Assembly (NCBI GenBank): GCA_910588375.1
Contig: CAJUQA010000003.1
Span: 1 to 64,000, forward strand
Reading direction: 5' to 3'
DNA: 64,000 bases
Source of the DNA: an uncultured Odoribacter sp.
Lineage (GTDB): Bacteria; Bacteroidota; Bacteroidia; Bacteroidales; Marinifilaceae
Made by a program: the position numbers and the translations under genes
Notes under the pieces: generated by a model
What the model saw: the letters and a program-made list of their open reading frames with translations, nothing else
What the model was told of the DNA's origin: nothing
Databases searched by the model: none
In this document: positions 9,156-18,520 of the stretch, piece by piece
Numbering within the stretch: the first letter of the stretch is position 1
Layout of the letters: every line of letters begins with the position of its first letter

Positions 9156-9674
9156 TCACACCCCGAAAAGCTCCGGACACTGCCCCAATATTTTCCCCAT
9201 AATCACAGCGGCAGCCTCCGCATCCGCCAAAGCATGATGGTGATTTTCAAGAATAAAACCGCAATGGGCAGCAACCGTGTGAAGCTGGTAATTTTCCAAC
9301 CCCTTAAAATACCTGCGTGACAAACGGCAGGTGCAATAAAAACGGTAATCGGGATACGGCATCTCAAAATGAGCAAAGGCCGCTTTCAGGCATCTCTCGT
9401 CAAATACACTGTTATGAGCCACCAACGGCATGCCTTTAAGCATCGGAGCCACCTCCCGCCACACTGTAGGGAATGCCGGAGCATCGTCCGTATCTTCCCG
9501 CGACAACCCGTGAATCTCCGTATGTTTCCGGAAATAATAATTGGGTTCGGGATGAATCAGGCTGTAATACTGGTCCTCTATCCTGTCCCCGTTCATCACG
9601 ACAACCCCGACAGAACACACACTCGTCGGCTGCCAGTTGGCCGTTTCAAAATCAATGGCTGCAAACCGTTTCAT
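9156..9674 (-). CDS. DnaQ-type 3'-5' exonuclease
   Basis: A 172-residue DEDD-family exonuclease. Exo I is AAIDFETAN (metal-binding D and E), Exo II contains LVAHNSVFDERCL, and Exo III is HHALADAEAAA (DEDDh histidine). It resembles the proofreading epsilon subunit but is a short stand-alone protein, so a role in DNA repair or RNA trimming is equally possible. The start at 9674 (MKRFAAIDFE) is chosen because the frame extends upstream only as overlap with the HAD gene. It starts 4 bp after that gene's stop, so the two form an operon. Confidence 0.88.
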   Translation of the reverse strand: MKRFAAIDFETANWQPTSVCSVGVVVMNGDRIEDQYYSLIHPEPNYYFRKHTEIHGLSREDTDDAPAFPTVWREVAPMLKGMPLVAHNSVFDERCLKAAFAHFEMPYPDYRFYCTCRLSRRYFKGLENYQLHTVAAHCGFILENHHHALADAEAAAVIMGKILGQCPELFGV

Positions 9675-9678
9675 CTTT

Positions 9679-10380
9679 CTATTTTCGTAGTATATCATCA
9701 AAGGAATCCGCAAGCGCAGGCATACCAGAAAGCACCAATCCGGCACCTGCCTCCTTGAGTTTCTGTTCCGGGATAGGCCCCGTATTGACAGCCACCGTAA
9801 AAACACCGGCAGCAACAGCCGCCTGTACCCCCAACGGAGCATTCTCCACAACCATCGCTTCTTCCGCTCTCACCCCTGCCTTCTCCAGACCTTTCAAATA
9901 AGGCTCCGGATGCGGCTTCCCATGACGGACATCAAAAGCTGTCACCACCCGCTCCGCAGCAAACATCCCGGGAAATTCCTTTTCCAATCTTTCCAACAAA
10001 GAACGCTGTCCCGAACCTGTCACCACCACCGGTATCAAGCCCTTATCCCTCACTTTTTCCAACACCTCCCTGGCTCCCGGCATCACATCCACCGCAGGCA
10101 ATTCATTAAACTGACGACTTTTCTCCGCATAAATCCGTTCTATCTCCTCCTTTGTAGCTTCCCGCCCATAAGCCCGCTCAAAAATAAGATTGATCGTCCA
10201 CTCCCCGGTTGCCCCTTCATACAGATAAAATTCATCCCGCTCACAAGCTATCCCCATACCGGAAATCGTCCTATACCAAGCCAACGTGTGATTCTTCATC
10301 GAATCGAACAACACCCCGTCCATATCAAACAACACCGCTTTCACACCCACTCTCCGCATTTTTTCATCTTTTTTTCCCAT
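9679..10380 (-). CDS. HAD-superfamily phosphatase, beta-phosphoglucomutase-like
   Basis: A 233-residue HAD subfamily IA hydrolase. The nucleophile motif is LFDMDGVLFDS, motif II is VVVTGSG, and motif III/IV is KPHPEPYLKGLE followed by MVVENAPLGVQAA. This pattern is typical of sugar-phosphate phosphatases and beta-phosphoglucomutases; the substrate is not predictable. A start at the internal ATG (MRRVGVKAVLF) is also possible. It lies directly upstream of the exonuclease gene. Confidence 0.88.
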   Translation of the reverse strand: MGKKDEKMRRVGVKAVLFDMDGVLFDSMKNHTLAWYRTISGMGIACERDEFYLYEGATGEWTINLIFERAYGREATKEEIERIYAEKSRQFNELPAVDVMPGAREVLEKVRDKGLIPVVVTGSGQRSLLERLEKEFPGMFAAERVVTAFDVRHGKPHPEPYLKGLEKAGVRAEEAMVVENAPLGVQAAVAAGVFTVAVNTGPIPEQKLKEAGAGLVLSGMPALADSFDDILRK

Positions 10381-10413
10381 CTATTCTCTTTTAGAAACCA
10401 CACAAAAATAGAC

Positions 10414-10442
10414 AAAAACCGGCTACCCAAACAGGTAACCGG
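10414..10442 (-). terminator. Terminator of the UDP-sugar dehydrogenase operon
   Basis: Read on the minus strand, a 9-bp stem (CCGGTTACC / GGTAGCCGG, with one T-G pair) is followed by a run of five T. It lies about 30 bp after the stop of the dehydrogenase gene. Confidence 0.8.
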
Positions 10443-10470
10443 CTATCAATTTTCACCTATGAAAAAGTTC

Positions 10471-11730
10471 TTACAAGAAATAACGACAATCTATCACCTG
10501 CTTGTCCGTACGGGTATGAATGTCTTTGAATTCCTCCCAGGCGGTAGCAATGACAAAGGCGTCAGCTTCGCGCACTATCTCATCATAACCGTCATAATAC
10601 GCTATCTGCAAATCCGGGTAATATTTCCGGAACTCCGCATTGGCAACAGGGTCATAGCCACAAAGATGGGTATAGCCAAGCAAAGAAAGCTGACGAATAA
10701 TCTTAACGCTCGGAGCATCACGCACATCATCGGATTCCGGCTTGAACGACAAACCCAAGATAGCAAGCTTAATGTTCTTATTTCCTCCGACAGCTTTGTC
10801 TATACGTCGCGCAATAAAATGAGGCATACCATCATTGACTGCGATTACATTTTTCAGTATCTGCGCATCAAAGCCCGCCGTTTTCGCCACAGCATACAAA
10901 GCGTTGGTGTCTTTAGGCAGACAATAACCGCCATATCCGCATCCCGGATAGGCATACGACGCCATATTGCAACCTCCCCAACGCTTATCCATATGCAGTA
11001 TCCGAAAAGCCTGAGCCACATTGATATGCCCAATGTTATCCGCTACCACGGACATCTCATTCGAATAACTGATAAGAGTAGCCAGCAAAGTATTGGACAA
11101 ATACTTAATAAACTCCCCGGTATTGAGATTCACACAGAAAACCGGGACGGTTACACTACGATACAGATCGCGCAACACGCTTTCCGAACGGGTGTCGCTC
11201 ACGCCAAGCACAATACGGTCTGCATTCATAAAGTCATCCCAACAATGCCCTTCCCGTAAAAATTCCGGATTATTAGCTATCCCTATTTCCGTTCCCACAT
11301 GCCATCCCTTGCTTTCCACATAAGGCACAATTTTACTCTCCGTCGTGGAAGGCGGTATTGTGGACTTCACGACCAATACCCGGAAACGTCGGTCTTTCAT
11401 ACATTCCAACGTCTGATCGACAGCCGTCAGCAAATAAGTCAAATCCGCCTGACCGTTCTTCCCATAAGGCGTACCGACGCAATAATATACACAATCGCTT
11501 TCAGGGATAACCCGATCCAATTCTGCCAACGAAACCGGATAAAAACGTTTATTCAAATGACGCCCCAAGGCCTCATCCAATCCTTTTTCCAAAAAAGGCA
11601 ATTTTCCCGAGCGAATCGTATTCAACCGTTCTTCATTGACTTCAACACCATACACCGTATGTCCGTATTCCGCAAACCCCAAAGCAGAGGTAAGCCCCAC
11701 AAATCCCAGACCGAAAACCGTAATTACCAT
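10471..11730 (-). CDS. UDP-glucose/GDP-mannose dehydrogenase family
   Basis: A 419-residue NAD-dependent enzyme that would oxidise a nucleotide sugar twice at C6 (for example UDP-glucose to UDP-glucuronate). It has the N-terminal Rossmann motif VFGLGFVGLTSA, the central NPEFLREG, and the catalytic cysteine in GCGYGGYCLPKD (Cys270). The C-terminal UDP-binding domain has LGLSFKPESDDVRDAPS. The start overlaps the stop of the upstream epimerase gene by 7 bp, so translation is probably coupled. Its product could feed the epimerase/decarboxylase for surface-glycan synthesis. The exact nucleotide sugar is not certain. Confidence 0.9.
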   Translation of the reverse strand: MVITVFGLGFVGLTSALGFAEYGHTVYGVEVNEERLNTIRSGKLPFLEKGLDEALGRHLNKRFYPVSLAELDRVIPESDCVYYCVGTPYGKNGQADLTYLLTAVDQTLECMKDRRFRVLVVKSTIPPSTTESKIVPYVESKGWHVGTEIGIANNPEFLREGHCWDDFMNADRIVLGVSDTRSESVLRDLYRSVTVPVFCVNLNTGEFIKYLSNTLLATLISYSNEMSVVADNIGHINVAQAFRILHMDKRWGGCNMASYAYPGCGYGGYCLPKDTNALYAVAKTAGFDAQILKNVIAVNDGMPHFIARRIDKAVGGNKNIKLAILGLSFKPESDDVRDAPSVKIIRQLSLLGYTHLCGYDPVANAEFRKYYPDLQIAYYDGYDEIVREADAFVIATAWEEFKDIHTRTDKQVIDCRYFL

Positions 11731-12818
11731 TTGTACTCCTCCTCTCCGCTTTCTTTAATGAAACTCAAAAACCTTTTCACTCCCTCACGGACAGAAATGG
11801 AGGGAGAATAACTCAACACCCGCCTTGCCTTCTCGATATTAGGACAACGACGCTGAGGATTATTCGTCAGATAGTCTTTATCCTCAGAAGTCGCATAAAT
11901 CACTTTTCCGGTATAACCAAATACCTCTTTACCCGCTTCCACATAATATTCCGCCAACTGTGAAATACTGATTTCCGGACTCTCAATCCCGATATTAAAA
12001 TAATCGTACGAGCCATGAAGCAAAATTTTGAGATAACCGTTTATAGCATCCGCTATATAACAGAACGTACGGGTCGGCGAACCGTTGGACAAAATTTCAA
12101 TATTCCGGTTCTCTTTAATTGCCAAAGCAAAATCGGCAGGGACACGTTTGTCATTGATTCTCATTCCCGGACCATAATTATTAAAGGGGCGGGCCACTCC
12201 GATAGGCATATTGTATTTTTGAGCAAACAACATACACATCGTCTCCCCGAACCGTTTCGACTCATCATAACAAGCACGCGGACCGGTAGCCGACACATAT
12301 CCGTAATATTCTTCGGAAGTAGGCACATGAGCCGCATCCGGATTACCGTATAACTCACTGGAAGAATAAAACAGAAATCCTTTGATATTCTTCCCTTTAT
12401 AGAAATCCAACAACGACCGGAGCCCCCAGATATTGGCATCCAGCGTTTCAATAGGATACTGGCGGTAAAAAACCGGCGAAGCAATAGAAGCCATGTGAAT
12501 GATAAAATCGGCAGTCTCAGCCCCTGTTACATCCTCTATCTTATCCGTTATGATATCAAACTTCCGGATATCAAACAAGACATCCTGTTCCAATTTCTTT
12601 ACCCACGCCGGATAACCCAACATAAAATTATCCAACGCAATCACCTTTTTCAAACCCAATTCAGCGGCCTTATCCTGAAAAAAGTGCATAAAATAATACC
12701 CCAGGAAGCCTCCACAGCCGGTAATCAGCAAAGTGGCGCCTTTCAACTTCTGCCGTTCTTCAGCAGATAAACCGTTATACGTGTGATTAAAATCATCCTT
12801 CAGAACATTCGGAATCAT
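11724..12818 (-). CDS. NAD-dependent nucleotide-sugar epimerase/dehydratase
   Basis: A 364-residue extended short-chain dehydrogenase. The nucleotide-binding motif is LITGCGGFLGYYFMHFF. The catalytic site appears as SSSELYG and YDESKRFGE (YxxxK). RPFNNYGPGMR is typical of UDP-glucuronate decarboxylases and dTDP-glucose dehydratases. Partnership with the overlapping UDP-sugar dehydrogenase makes UDP-xylose-type synthesis plausible, but the N-terminal extension of about 25 residues is unusual and the reaction is not proven. Confidence 0.85.
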   Translation of the reverse strand: MIPNVLKDDFNHTYNGLSAEERQKLKGATLLITGCGGFLGYYFMHFFQDKAAELGLKKVIALDNFMLGYPAWVKKLEQDVLFDIRKFDIITDKIEDVTGAETADFIIHMASIASPVFYRQYPIETLDANIWGLRSLLDFYKGKNIKGFLFYSSSELYGNPDAAHVPTSEEYYGYVSATGPRACYDESKRFGETMCMLFAQKYNMPIGVARPFNNYGPGMRINDKRVPADFALAIKENRNIEILSNGSPTRTFCYIADAINGYLKILLHGSYDYFNIGIESPEISISQLAEYYVEAGKEVFGYTGKVIYATSEDKDYLTNNPQRRCPNIEKARRVLSYSPSISVREGVKRFLSFIKESGEEEYKW

Positions 12819-12855
12819 ATCGTGTCTTTTTAGTTAAATCATAGAATAAAGCCCC

Positions 12856-12863
12856 CAAAGATA
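12856..12863 (-). promoter_or_regulatory. Candidate -7 box for the epimerase operon
   Basis: On the minus strand TATCTTTG, an exact TAnnTTTG match, 37 bp before the epimerase ATG. No clear -33 TTTG. Confidence 0.5.
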
Positions 12864-12916
12864 AATGAAATAAACGAGCGAAAATTATTTTTCATTCACA
12901 TTTCGCTTTTAATTTA

Positions 12917-12924
12917 TACATTTG
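12917..12924 (+). promoter_or_regulatory. Candidate -7 box for licD
   Basis: TACATTTG matches TAnnTTTG exactly and ends 15 bp before the chosen ATG. The upstream 33-region is only T-rich. It is divergent from the epimerase promoter in a gap of about 120 bp. Confidence 0.55.
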
Positions 12925-12939
12925 CAAAAAAATAATTCT

Positions 12940-13770
12940 ATGGCTACCTATGACATTCGTCCCCTGCAATTACGCATGTTAAAGATATTACTGGCTTTCG
13001 ACAAAATGTGCCGGGAGCAAGGTTTACGGTATTGTATCATGGCGGGCACCATGATCGGTGCTGTCCGTCACAAAGGTTTCATTCCCTGGGACGACGATAT
13101 GGACGTCGGAATGCCGCGCCCCGATTACGAAAAATTCATCGCACACTGCAAGGAATGGCTACCTGCTCCCTATGAATTTGTATGCGGAGAAAATGACCCG
13201 AATTATCCACTGCCTTTCGGCAAGATACAAGACTCCAGCACAACACTCATCGAACGCCGGCACCTCAGCTATTTGGGAGGAATCTATGTAGATGTATTTC
13301 CTTTGGATGCCGTACCGTCAAACCCGCTGGCGCGCAGATGGCATTATGCGCAATACCAATTTTATAAACAAGCTCTTTATCTGGTACACCGCGATCCTTA
13401 CAAACACGGACACGGTCCCAGTTCCTGGATACCCTTACTCACCCGCAAGCTATTTACGATGGAAGGATTGCAACGTTCCATCCGGAAATTGCTCAACAAA
13501 TACGATTACAACCAATGTTCCTTAGCTGCCGACTATACCGACGGACTGCGAGGAGTGATGAGCAAGGAAATTAACGGGGTATATACGCCTTACGAATTTG
13601 AAGGAGAAACAGTAATAGGCATCAAACGGTATGACGATTATCTGACACAAATGTATGGCGATTACATGCAAATCCCGCAAGGAGATCACCGCCGCCAGCA
13701 TAATTTCCACTACCTCGATTTGAATAAACCCTATCGCGAATATAAAGAAGACGCAGCCCCTGAATCCTGA
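12940..13770 (+). CDS. LicD-family nucleotidyl/phosphotransferase
   Basis: A 276-residue cytoplasmic LicD protein. GTMIGAVRHKGFIPWDDDMDVGMPR is the family's active site, with the two aspartates of the DDDMD motif binding metal. LicD proteins place phosphocholine or similar phospho-groups on teichoic acid, lipopolysaccharide or capsule. The acceptor here is unknown, but the surrounding nucleotide-sugar genes support glycan decoration. The start at 12940 gives MATYDIRPLQL; an upstream TTG would lie inside the -7 box. The stop abuts the stop of rfbF on the other strand with no gap. Confidence 0.88.
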   Translation: MATYDIRPLQLRMLKILLAFDKMCREQGLRYCIMAGTMIGAVRHKGFIPWDDDMDVGMPRPDYEKFIAHCKEWLPAPYEFVCGENDPNYPLPFGKIQDSSTTLIERRHLSYLGGIYVDVFPLDAVPSNPLARRWHYAQYQFYKQALYLVHRDPYKHGHGPSSWIPLLTRKLFTMEGLQRSIRKLLNKYDYNQCSLAADYTDGLRGVMSKEINGVYTPYEFEGETVIGIKRYDDYLTQMYGDYMQIPQGDHRRQHNFHYLDLNKPYREYKEDAAPES

Positions 13771-14538
13771 TTACCGGAGCCAGGGTGCGTTTCCTTCATC
13801 CCACAGTTTATTTAAATAATCCCGGTCTCTTGCCGTGTCCATGCACTGCCAAAAACCTTCGTGCAAATAAGTCTTCAACTCTCCGTCGCTGGCCAACTGT
13901 TCCAAAGGTTCCCGTTCAAACACCGTAGAATCATCCCGAATATAATCGAATACCTTCGGACTAAGCACAAAGAAACCGCCGTTAATCCATCCCTGGTTAA
14001 TCTGAGGCTTTTCTTTAAATTCCCTTACATACAAATCATCGTCTATCTGTAACTCGCCAAACCGGGCCGTAGGGTGCACAGCTGTTACCATAGCCAAGCG
14101 ACCGGAAGCTTTGTAAGCCTCCACAAGTTTCCCGATATTCACATCCGAAACGGCATCCCCGTACGTCACCATAAAATCCTCCTCTCCGACCAGTTCTTTC
14201 AAACGAAGAATACGCCCTCCGGTCATCGAATTCGAACCGGTATCCACCAATGACACTTTCCAATCCAAAGGCCTCTCATTGATATACCGAATCTGCCCGT
14301 CGGACAAATCCATCGTAAAATCATTATTCAAAGCGTAATACTGCAGGAAATAATTCTTAATCACCTCTCCTTTGTATCCCAAAGCAATGATAAATTCCTT
14401 ATATCCGAAACGGGCATAATGGTTCATAATATGCCACAAAATAGGCTTATTTCCGATCTCCACCATCGGCTTGGGCACCAACTTGGTATACTCCGATAGA
14501 CGTGTTCCAAACCCGCCGGCCAAAATAACAACTTTCAT
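13771..14538 (-). CDS. rfbF: Glucose-1-phosphate cytidylyltransferase-like
   Basis: A 255-residue nucleotidyltransferase. It has the pyrophosphorylase signature LAGGFGTRLSEYTKLVPKPM and the CDP-glucose-pyrophosphorylase features NDFTMDLSDG, VSLVDTGSNSMTGGR and EGFWQCMDTARD. It should make CDP-glucose from CTP and glucose-1-phosphate, a precursor of deoxy sugars in O-antigen or capsule. No CDP-glucose 4,6-dehydratase of the RfbG type is adjacent, so the pathway is incomplete here. It follows the DegT gene by 3 bp in one operon. Confidence 0.88.
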   Translation of the reverse strand: MKVVILAGGFGTRLSEYTKLVPKPMVEIGNKPILWHIMNHYARFGYKEFIIALGYKGEVIKNYFLQYYALNNDFTMDLSDGQIRYINERPLDWKVSLVDTGSNSMTGGRILRLKELVGEEDFMVTYGDAVSDVNIGKLVEAYKASGRLAMVTAVHPTARFGELQIDDDLYVREFKEKPQINQGWINGGFFVLSPKVFDYIRDDSTVFEREPLEQLASDGELKTYLHEGFWQCMDTARDRDYLNKLWDEGNAPWLR

Positions 14539-14541
14539 GAG

Positions 14542-15648
14542 CTACAAACTATTTATAATGGAACATATCGATTCTATATCCTTGTCCGTAAGTTCCGGAT
14601 GCATCGGAATAGAAATCACCTTGCTATAAATATCTTCCGTCACCGGCAACGCATAAGCAGACTTGAAATAAGTCAGCAGATGATTCGGACGATATTGTAT
14701 GCCGAATTGTATATCATGGGCTTTCAGTAATTCCACCAACTTATCCCGCAAGCCGTTCTGGACTAATAGCGGAAAAACATGAGGAACAATCTGCTCATAA
14801 TCCATCGGAATCAACCGGACATTTTTATTTCCCTGCAGCAATGAAGTGTACTTTCGGGCAATATATTTGCGTTTCGGTGCAAATTCAGACTCAAAACGAC
14901 TGAGTTGCACCCGGCCGATAGCAGCAAAAATATTACTCATGTGATAACGATACCCCTGTGCCACCACATCAAAATCCCAACTTCTTTCCCCCTTGTAGCG
15001 TTTTTCCGAATCCTTGCATACACCCAACAGGCGTGCATCACTCACAGCCTGAATCACATCAGGATCATTTGTAAAAACAGCACCTCCTTCTCCGGAAGTG
15101 ATATTCTTGATACCGTCAAAACTAAAACAAACCACATCTCCAAAAGAACCGACTTTCCGACCGTTATGTACACAGCCGAAAGCATGGGCAGCATCCTCCA
15201 CCAATCTCAAACGATGCGTTTTTGCAAATTGCTGGTATGCATCAATCTGACTGATATTGCTGGCATAATATACCGGCAACAGCACTTTGGTTTTGGAAGT
15301 AATCCTTTTCTCCGCATCGTTCAAATCAAGCGTCAATGTTTCCGGATCGACCTCACAACTCACCGGCACACATCCTGCTGCCGTAATAGCCTGGTAGGTC
15401 GAAACAAAAGTAAACGAGGGCACCAACACCTCATCACCCGGATGCGTCACAGCCTGGATAGCCAGATGAAGTGCCGCCGTTCCGCTATTCACACATATAC
15501 AACGATACCCTCCACCGATATACTGTTCCAACTCTTTTTCGAAAAGACCTACAGTCTCTCCCATTCCCAGATAACCTGATTTTTCAATGACTTGGGCCAC
15601 TGCCTCCGATTCCCGGACACCCACTACAGATTTAGACAATCTGATCAT
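14542..15648 (-). CDS. DegT/DnrJ/EryC1/StrS sugar aminotransferase
   Basis: A 368-residue PLP enzyme that aminates a keto nucleotide sugar. It shows SGTAALHLAIQA, VEDAAHAFG (cofactor-binding Asp) and CFSFDGIKNITSGEGG, in which the lysine is the Schiff-base residue. Length is normal for sugar aminotransferases and shorter than the dehydrase RfbH. It is the first gene of a two-gene operon with rfbF, and a well-formed promoter lies upstream. Confidence 0.9.
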   Translation of the reverse strand: MIRLSKSVVGVRESEAVAQVIEKSGYLGMGETVGLFEKELEQYIGGGYRCICVNSGTAALHLAIQAVTHPGDEVLVPSFTFVSTYQAITAAGCVPVSCEVDPETLTLDLNDAEKRITSKTKVLLPVYYASNISQIDAYQQFAKTHRLRLVEDAAHAFGCVHNGRKVGSFGDVVCFSFDGIKNITSGEGGAVFTNDPDVIQAVSDARLLGVCKDSEKRYKGERSWDFDVVAQGYRYHMSNIFAAIGRVQLSRFESEFAPKRKYIARKYTSLLQGNKNVRLIPMDYEQIVPHVFPLLVQNGLRDKLVELLKAHDIQFGIQYRPNHLLTYFKSAYALPVTEDIYSKVISIPMHPELTDKDIESICSIINSL

Positions 15649-15723
15649 AAGATTCTTATTTTCAATTCATAATTCACCAATAAAAACGTACCTTTAATTT
15701 GGAAAAAAATAAAGGACGTTTGA

Positions 15724-15754
15724 CAAAATTATACAATTTTTCCCACAAGCCAAA
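15724..15754 (-). promoter_or_regulatory. Promoter of the DegT-rfbF operon
   Basis: On the minus strand TTTG (15754-15751), a 19-bp spacer and TAATTTTG (15731-15724) match the Bacteroidetes -33/-7 consensus at every position. The leader to the ATG is about 70 nt. Confidence 0.75.
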
Positions 15755-15820
15755 ACATTCATAATCAATTCATCCCGTCAGAAAGATTCCATTCCTGTTT
15801 TCTATACGGATTCACCACAT

Positions 15821-15832
15821 AAACGTACGTTT
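15821..15832. promoter_or_regulatory. 12-bp perfect palindrome
   Basis: AAACGTACGTTT lies just after the stop of the YfcC-type gene, about 70 bp upstream of the DegT promoter. It could be an operator; its function is unknown. Confidence 0.35.
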
Positions 15833-15843
15833 CTTTGGGCATT

Positions 15844-17445
15844 TCAAAAACCGGGCAGGTTGAAGAGGACGGCAGGAATAAGCAACAGGAAGCCCAAAAG
15901 GATAAAAAGCAATAAAATCTTGCCGAACCATTTCACCCATATTTCATAAGGAATGCGGGCAAGTCCCAAGGCGCCTATCAAAACGGGGGATGTGGGAGTA
16001 ACCATATTGGTAAACCCGTCGCCGAACTGGTAAGCCATGACCGTTGCCTGCCGGGAGATTCCTACAACATCCGAAAAAGGCGCCATAATCGGCATGGTCA
16101 AAGCCGCTTTGGCGGAACCGGACGGGATTATAATATTTATCAAAGTCTGTATGCCGTACATTACTCCGATGGAAACGACTTTCCCCGCCTTGTGCAATCC
16201 TGAGGCCAAAGCATGCAAGATGGGGTCAATCACTTTGCCATCCTGTAACACCTGAATAATTCCTCCCGCCAAAGCCACCACAATCGCTACCGAAAGCATA
16301 TCTTTCGCCCCTTCCTGAAATAATTTAATCACCTCCTCTGTTTTCTTGCCTGCGGCATAACCGGACAGAATGCCCATCGCCAGAAAGAGGGCGGAAATTT
16401 CACTCAAATACCAACCGTATCCCATCACGCCGACAATCAAAAAAACAATGGTAAACGCCAGGAGCACCAAAACAAAAAAGTGAAACGATTTCTTCAACGC
16501 CCATCCTCCCGACAAAGCAAACAACCCCGTCGCCAGCGGTACTGCACAAAAATTTAAAACAACGGAACCGATACGAAATTCCGTCAAAGGATAATACACG
16601 GAAAAGACCACCAAAACAGCCAACAATATAAAATATACATACACGCTCTGGCGCAAAACCGCATACTCTATCCGGATATCGGCCTGTTTTTCCTTCTGCC
16701 TCCAATATTCATCTGCCCGATACATCGGAGAATATGACGGATTCCTTTTCACTTTGCCGGCATACCGCAACACGCAAATAATCAGACATACCGTCAGCAC
16801 ACACCAACACGCCAGACGATACTCAAACCCGGAAAACAGGGGAAGATCTGAAATGCCCTGCGCAATACCTATTGTAAAAGGGTTCAACACGGCTCCGGAA
16901 AAACCGACATGCGCCGCCACATACACCATACACAAACCGGTAATGGAATCATAACCCATGCTTATCGCCAACGGCACCAGAATAATCACAAACGCCAGCG
17001 TTTCTTCACTCATGCCGAAAACAGCGCCGAACAAACTGAATAAAACAATTACCGCCACCAAAATGACACGCTCCACTCCGATGGTCTTCATCAACCGGTA
17101 ACGCTCTAACCGGCGGGAAGCACGCAAAAAAGAAAGAATGCCCACATCAATTGCCTTGCTGCTGTTCAGCAATTGAAATGCGCCGCCGACAATCAGCAGA
17201 AAAGCGATAATGCCCGCCTGCTTCTCAAAACCGTCCAACAAAGAGGAAAACACCTGCCAGGTCTGAGGCGCCGCCTCCACCCGATGAAAAGAACCGGGCA
17301 CAATAACCGTCCGTTTCACCCCGTTTACATCCGACGTCTGACGCTCATATTCACCCGCCGGCACTACCCATGACAACACAGCGCAAAACAAAATAACCGA
17401 CACGATAATCGCATACGTATGAGGGACTTTTTTCAACAATAACAT
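15844..17445 (-). CDS. YfcC/DcuC-type membrane permease
   Basis: A 533-residue polytopic inner-membrane protein of the YfcC family (short-chain fatty-acid, C4-dicarboxylate or basic amino-acid antiporters). It has the usual N-terminal HTYAIIVSVILFCAVLSWVVPAGEYER and the C-terminal signatures IIIPSGSAKAALTMPIMAPFS and GDGFTNMVTPTSPVLIGAL. The start at 17445 (MLLLKKVPHTY) is preferred because the family begins there; a start 15 codons upstream is possible. The substrate cannot be predicted, and the gene stands alone. Confidence 0.85.
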   Translation of the reverse strand: MLLLKKVPHTYAIIVSVILFCAVLSWVVPAGEYERQTSDVNGVKRTVIVPGSFHRVEAAPQTWQVFSSLLDGFEKQAGIIAFLLIVGGAFQLLNSSKAIDVGILSFLRASRRLERYRLMKTIGVERVILVAVIVLFSLFGAVFGMSEETLAFVIILVPLAISMGYDSITGLCMVYVAAHVGFSGAVLNPFTIGIAQGISDLPLFSGFEYRLACWCVLTVCLIICVLRYAGKVKRNPSYSPMYRADEYWRQKEKQADIRIEYAVLRQSVYVYFILLAVLVVFSVYYPLTEFRIGSVVLNFCAVPLATGLFALSGGWALKKSFHFFVLVLLAFTIVFLIVGVMGYGWYLSEISALFLAMGILSGYAAGKKTEEVIKLFQEGAKDMLSVAIVVALAGGIIQVLQDGKVIDPILHALASGLHKAGKVVSIGVMYGIQTLINIIIPSGSAKAALTMPIMAPFSDVVGISRQATVMAYQFGDGFTNMVTPTSPVLIGALGLARIPYEIWVKWFGKILLLFILLGFLLLIPAVLFNLPGF

Positions 17446-17539
17446 ACACCTGATTTTATCGCACGAAGATACCAAAGAGTTCAATATCATACAAACAGGA
17501 AAAAATCAGTCTCAAGATTAACAATCTGCAAAAATCCCT

Positions 17540-17570
17540 TTGACCCCTTATAAAATATTCGCAATTTTGT
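17540..17570 (+). promoter_or_regulatory. Promoter of ddh
   Basis: TTTG (17540-17543), a 19-bp spacer and CAATTTTG (17563-17570) match seven of eight -7 positions. It is 34 bp upstream of the ddh ATG. Confidence 0.65.
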
Positions 17571-17603
17571 TTCCCGATTAACACACACTAACAATTAAAC
17601 AAC

Positions 17604-18500
17604 ATGAAAAAAACGAAAGCCGCCATCGTAGGGTATGGCAACATCGGCAGGTATGTATTGGAAACCCTGCAAACCGCTCCCGATTTTGAAATTACGGGTA
17701 TTGTCCGCCGTGACGCCTCCAATATTCCCGCAGAACTGCAACCTTACAAAGTAGTAGGCAACATCAGCGAACTGCCGCAAACAGACGTAGCTATTCTCTG
17801 CACGCCTACACGCAAAGTGGAAGAATATGCCTCCGAAATACTTGCCAAAGGCATTCACACCGTAGACAGTTTCGATATTCACACCCAGATACCGGAATTA
17901 CACCAACGCCTGCACGCCATTGCACAACAACACAACCGGGTTGCTGTCATGTCTGCCGGCTGGGACCCGGGAAGTGACTCCGTTGTGCGGGCCTTATTGG
18001 AAGCGTGTGCCCCCAAAGGCATCACCTACACCAATTTCGGTCCCGGCATGAGTATGGGACACACTGTTGCCGTAAAAGCCGTTGAAGGTGTAAAAGCGGC
18101 CCTGTCCATGACCATTCCTACCGGCACGGGAATCCATCGCCGCATGGTATATATCGAACTGAAAGACGGATATGATTTCAAGGAAGTGGCACAGAACATC
18201 AAAAACGACCCTTATTTCGTAAACGACGAAACCCACGTGATGCAAGTGGAAAGCGTGGACAACCTACTGGACATGGGACACGGTGTCAACCTCACCCGCA
18301 AAGGCGTATCGGGCAAAACCCAAAACCAGCTTTTCGAATTCAATATGAAAATCAACAACCCGGCACTGACCGCCCAAATCATGGTATCCGCCGCAAGAGC
18401 CGCCATGTTGCAAAAACCGGGATGTTACACCTTGATTGAAATTCCCGTCATCGACCTCCTCTACGGCGACCGCCAGGAATTAATCAAACATTTGGTGTAA
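17604..18500 (+). CDS. ddh: meso-Diaminopimelate D-dehydrogenase
   Basis: A 298-residue NADP-dependent enzyme for the one-step route from tetrahydrodipicolinate to meso-diaminopimelate, which feeds peptidoglycan and lysine. It has the nucleotide-binding start KAAIVGYGNIGRYVLE, the family motif SAGWDPGSDSVVRAL, and GPGMSMGHTVAVKAVEGVK in the substrate domain. Length is typical. It is monocistronic, with its own promoter and a strong terminator. Confidence 0.95.
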   Translation: MKKTKAAIVGYGNIGRYVLETLQTAPDFEITGIVRRDASNIPAELQPYKVVGNISELPQTDVAILCTPTRKVEEYASEILAKGIHTVDSFDIHTQIPELHQRLHAIAQQHNRVAVMSAGWDPGSDSVVRALLEACAPKGITYTNFGPGMSMGHTVAVKAVEGVKAALSMTIPTGTGIHRRMVYIELKDGYDFKEVAQNIKNDPYFVNDETHVMQVESVDNLLDMGHGVNLTRKGVSGKTQNQLFEFNMKINNPALTAQIMVSAARAAMLQKPGCYTLIEIPVIDLLYGDRQELIKHLV

Positions 18501-18520
18501 AGAAAGTTGAAAAAGTTAAA

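Noticed and set aside
9910..11259. 449-codon open frame on the plus strand
   Set aside because: It lies antisense to the HAD and UDP-sugar dehydrogenase genes, which have clear catalytic motifs. Its own translation shows no recognisable domain.
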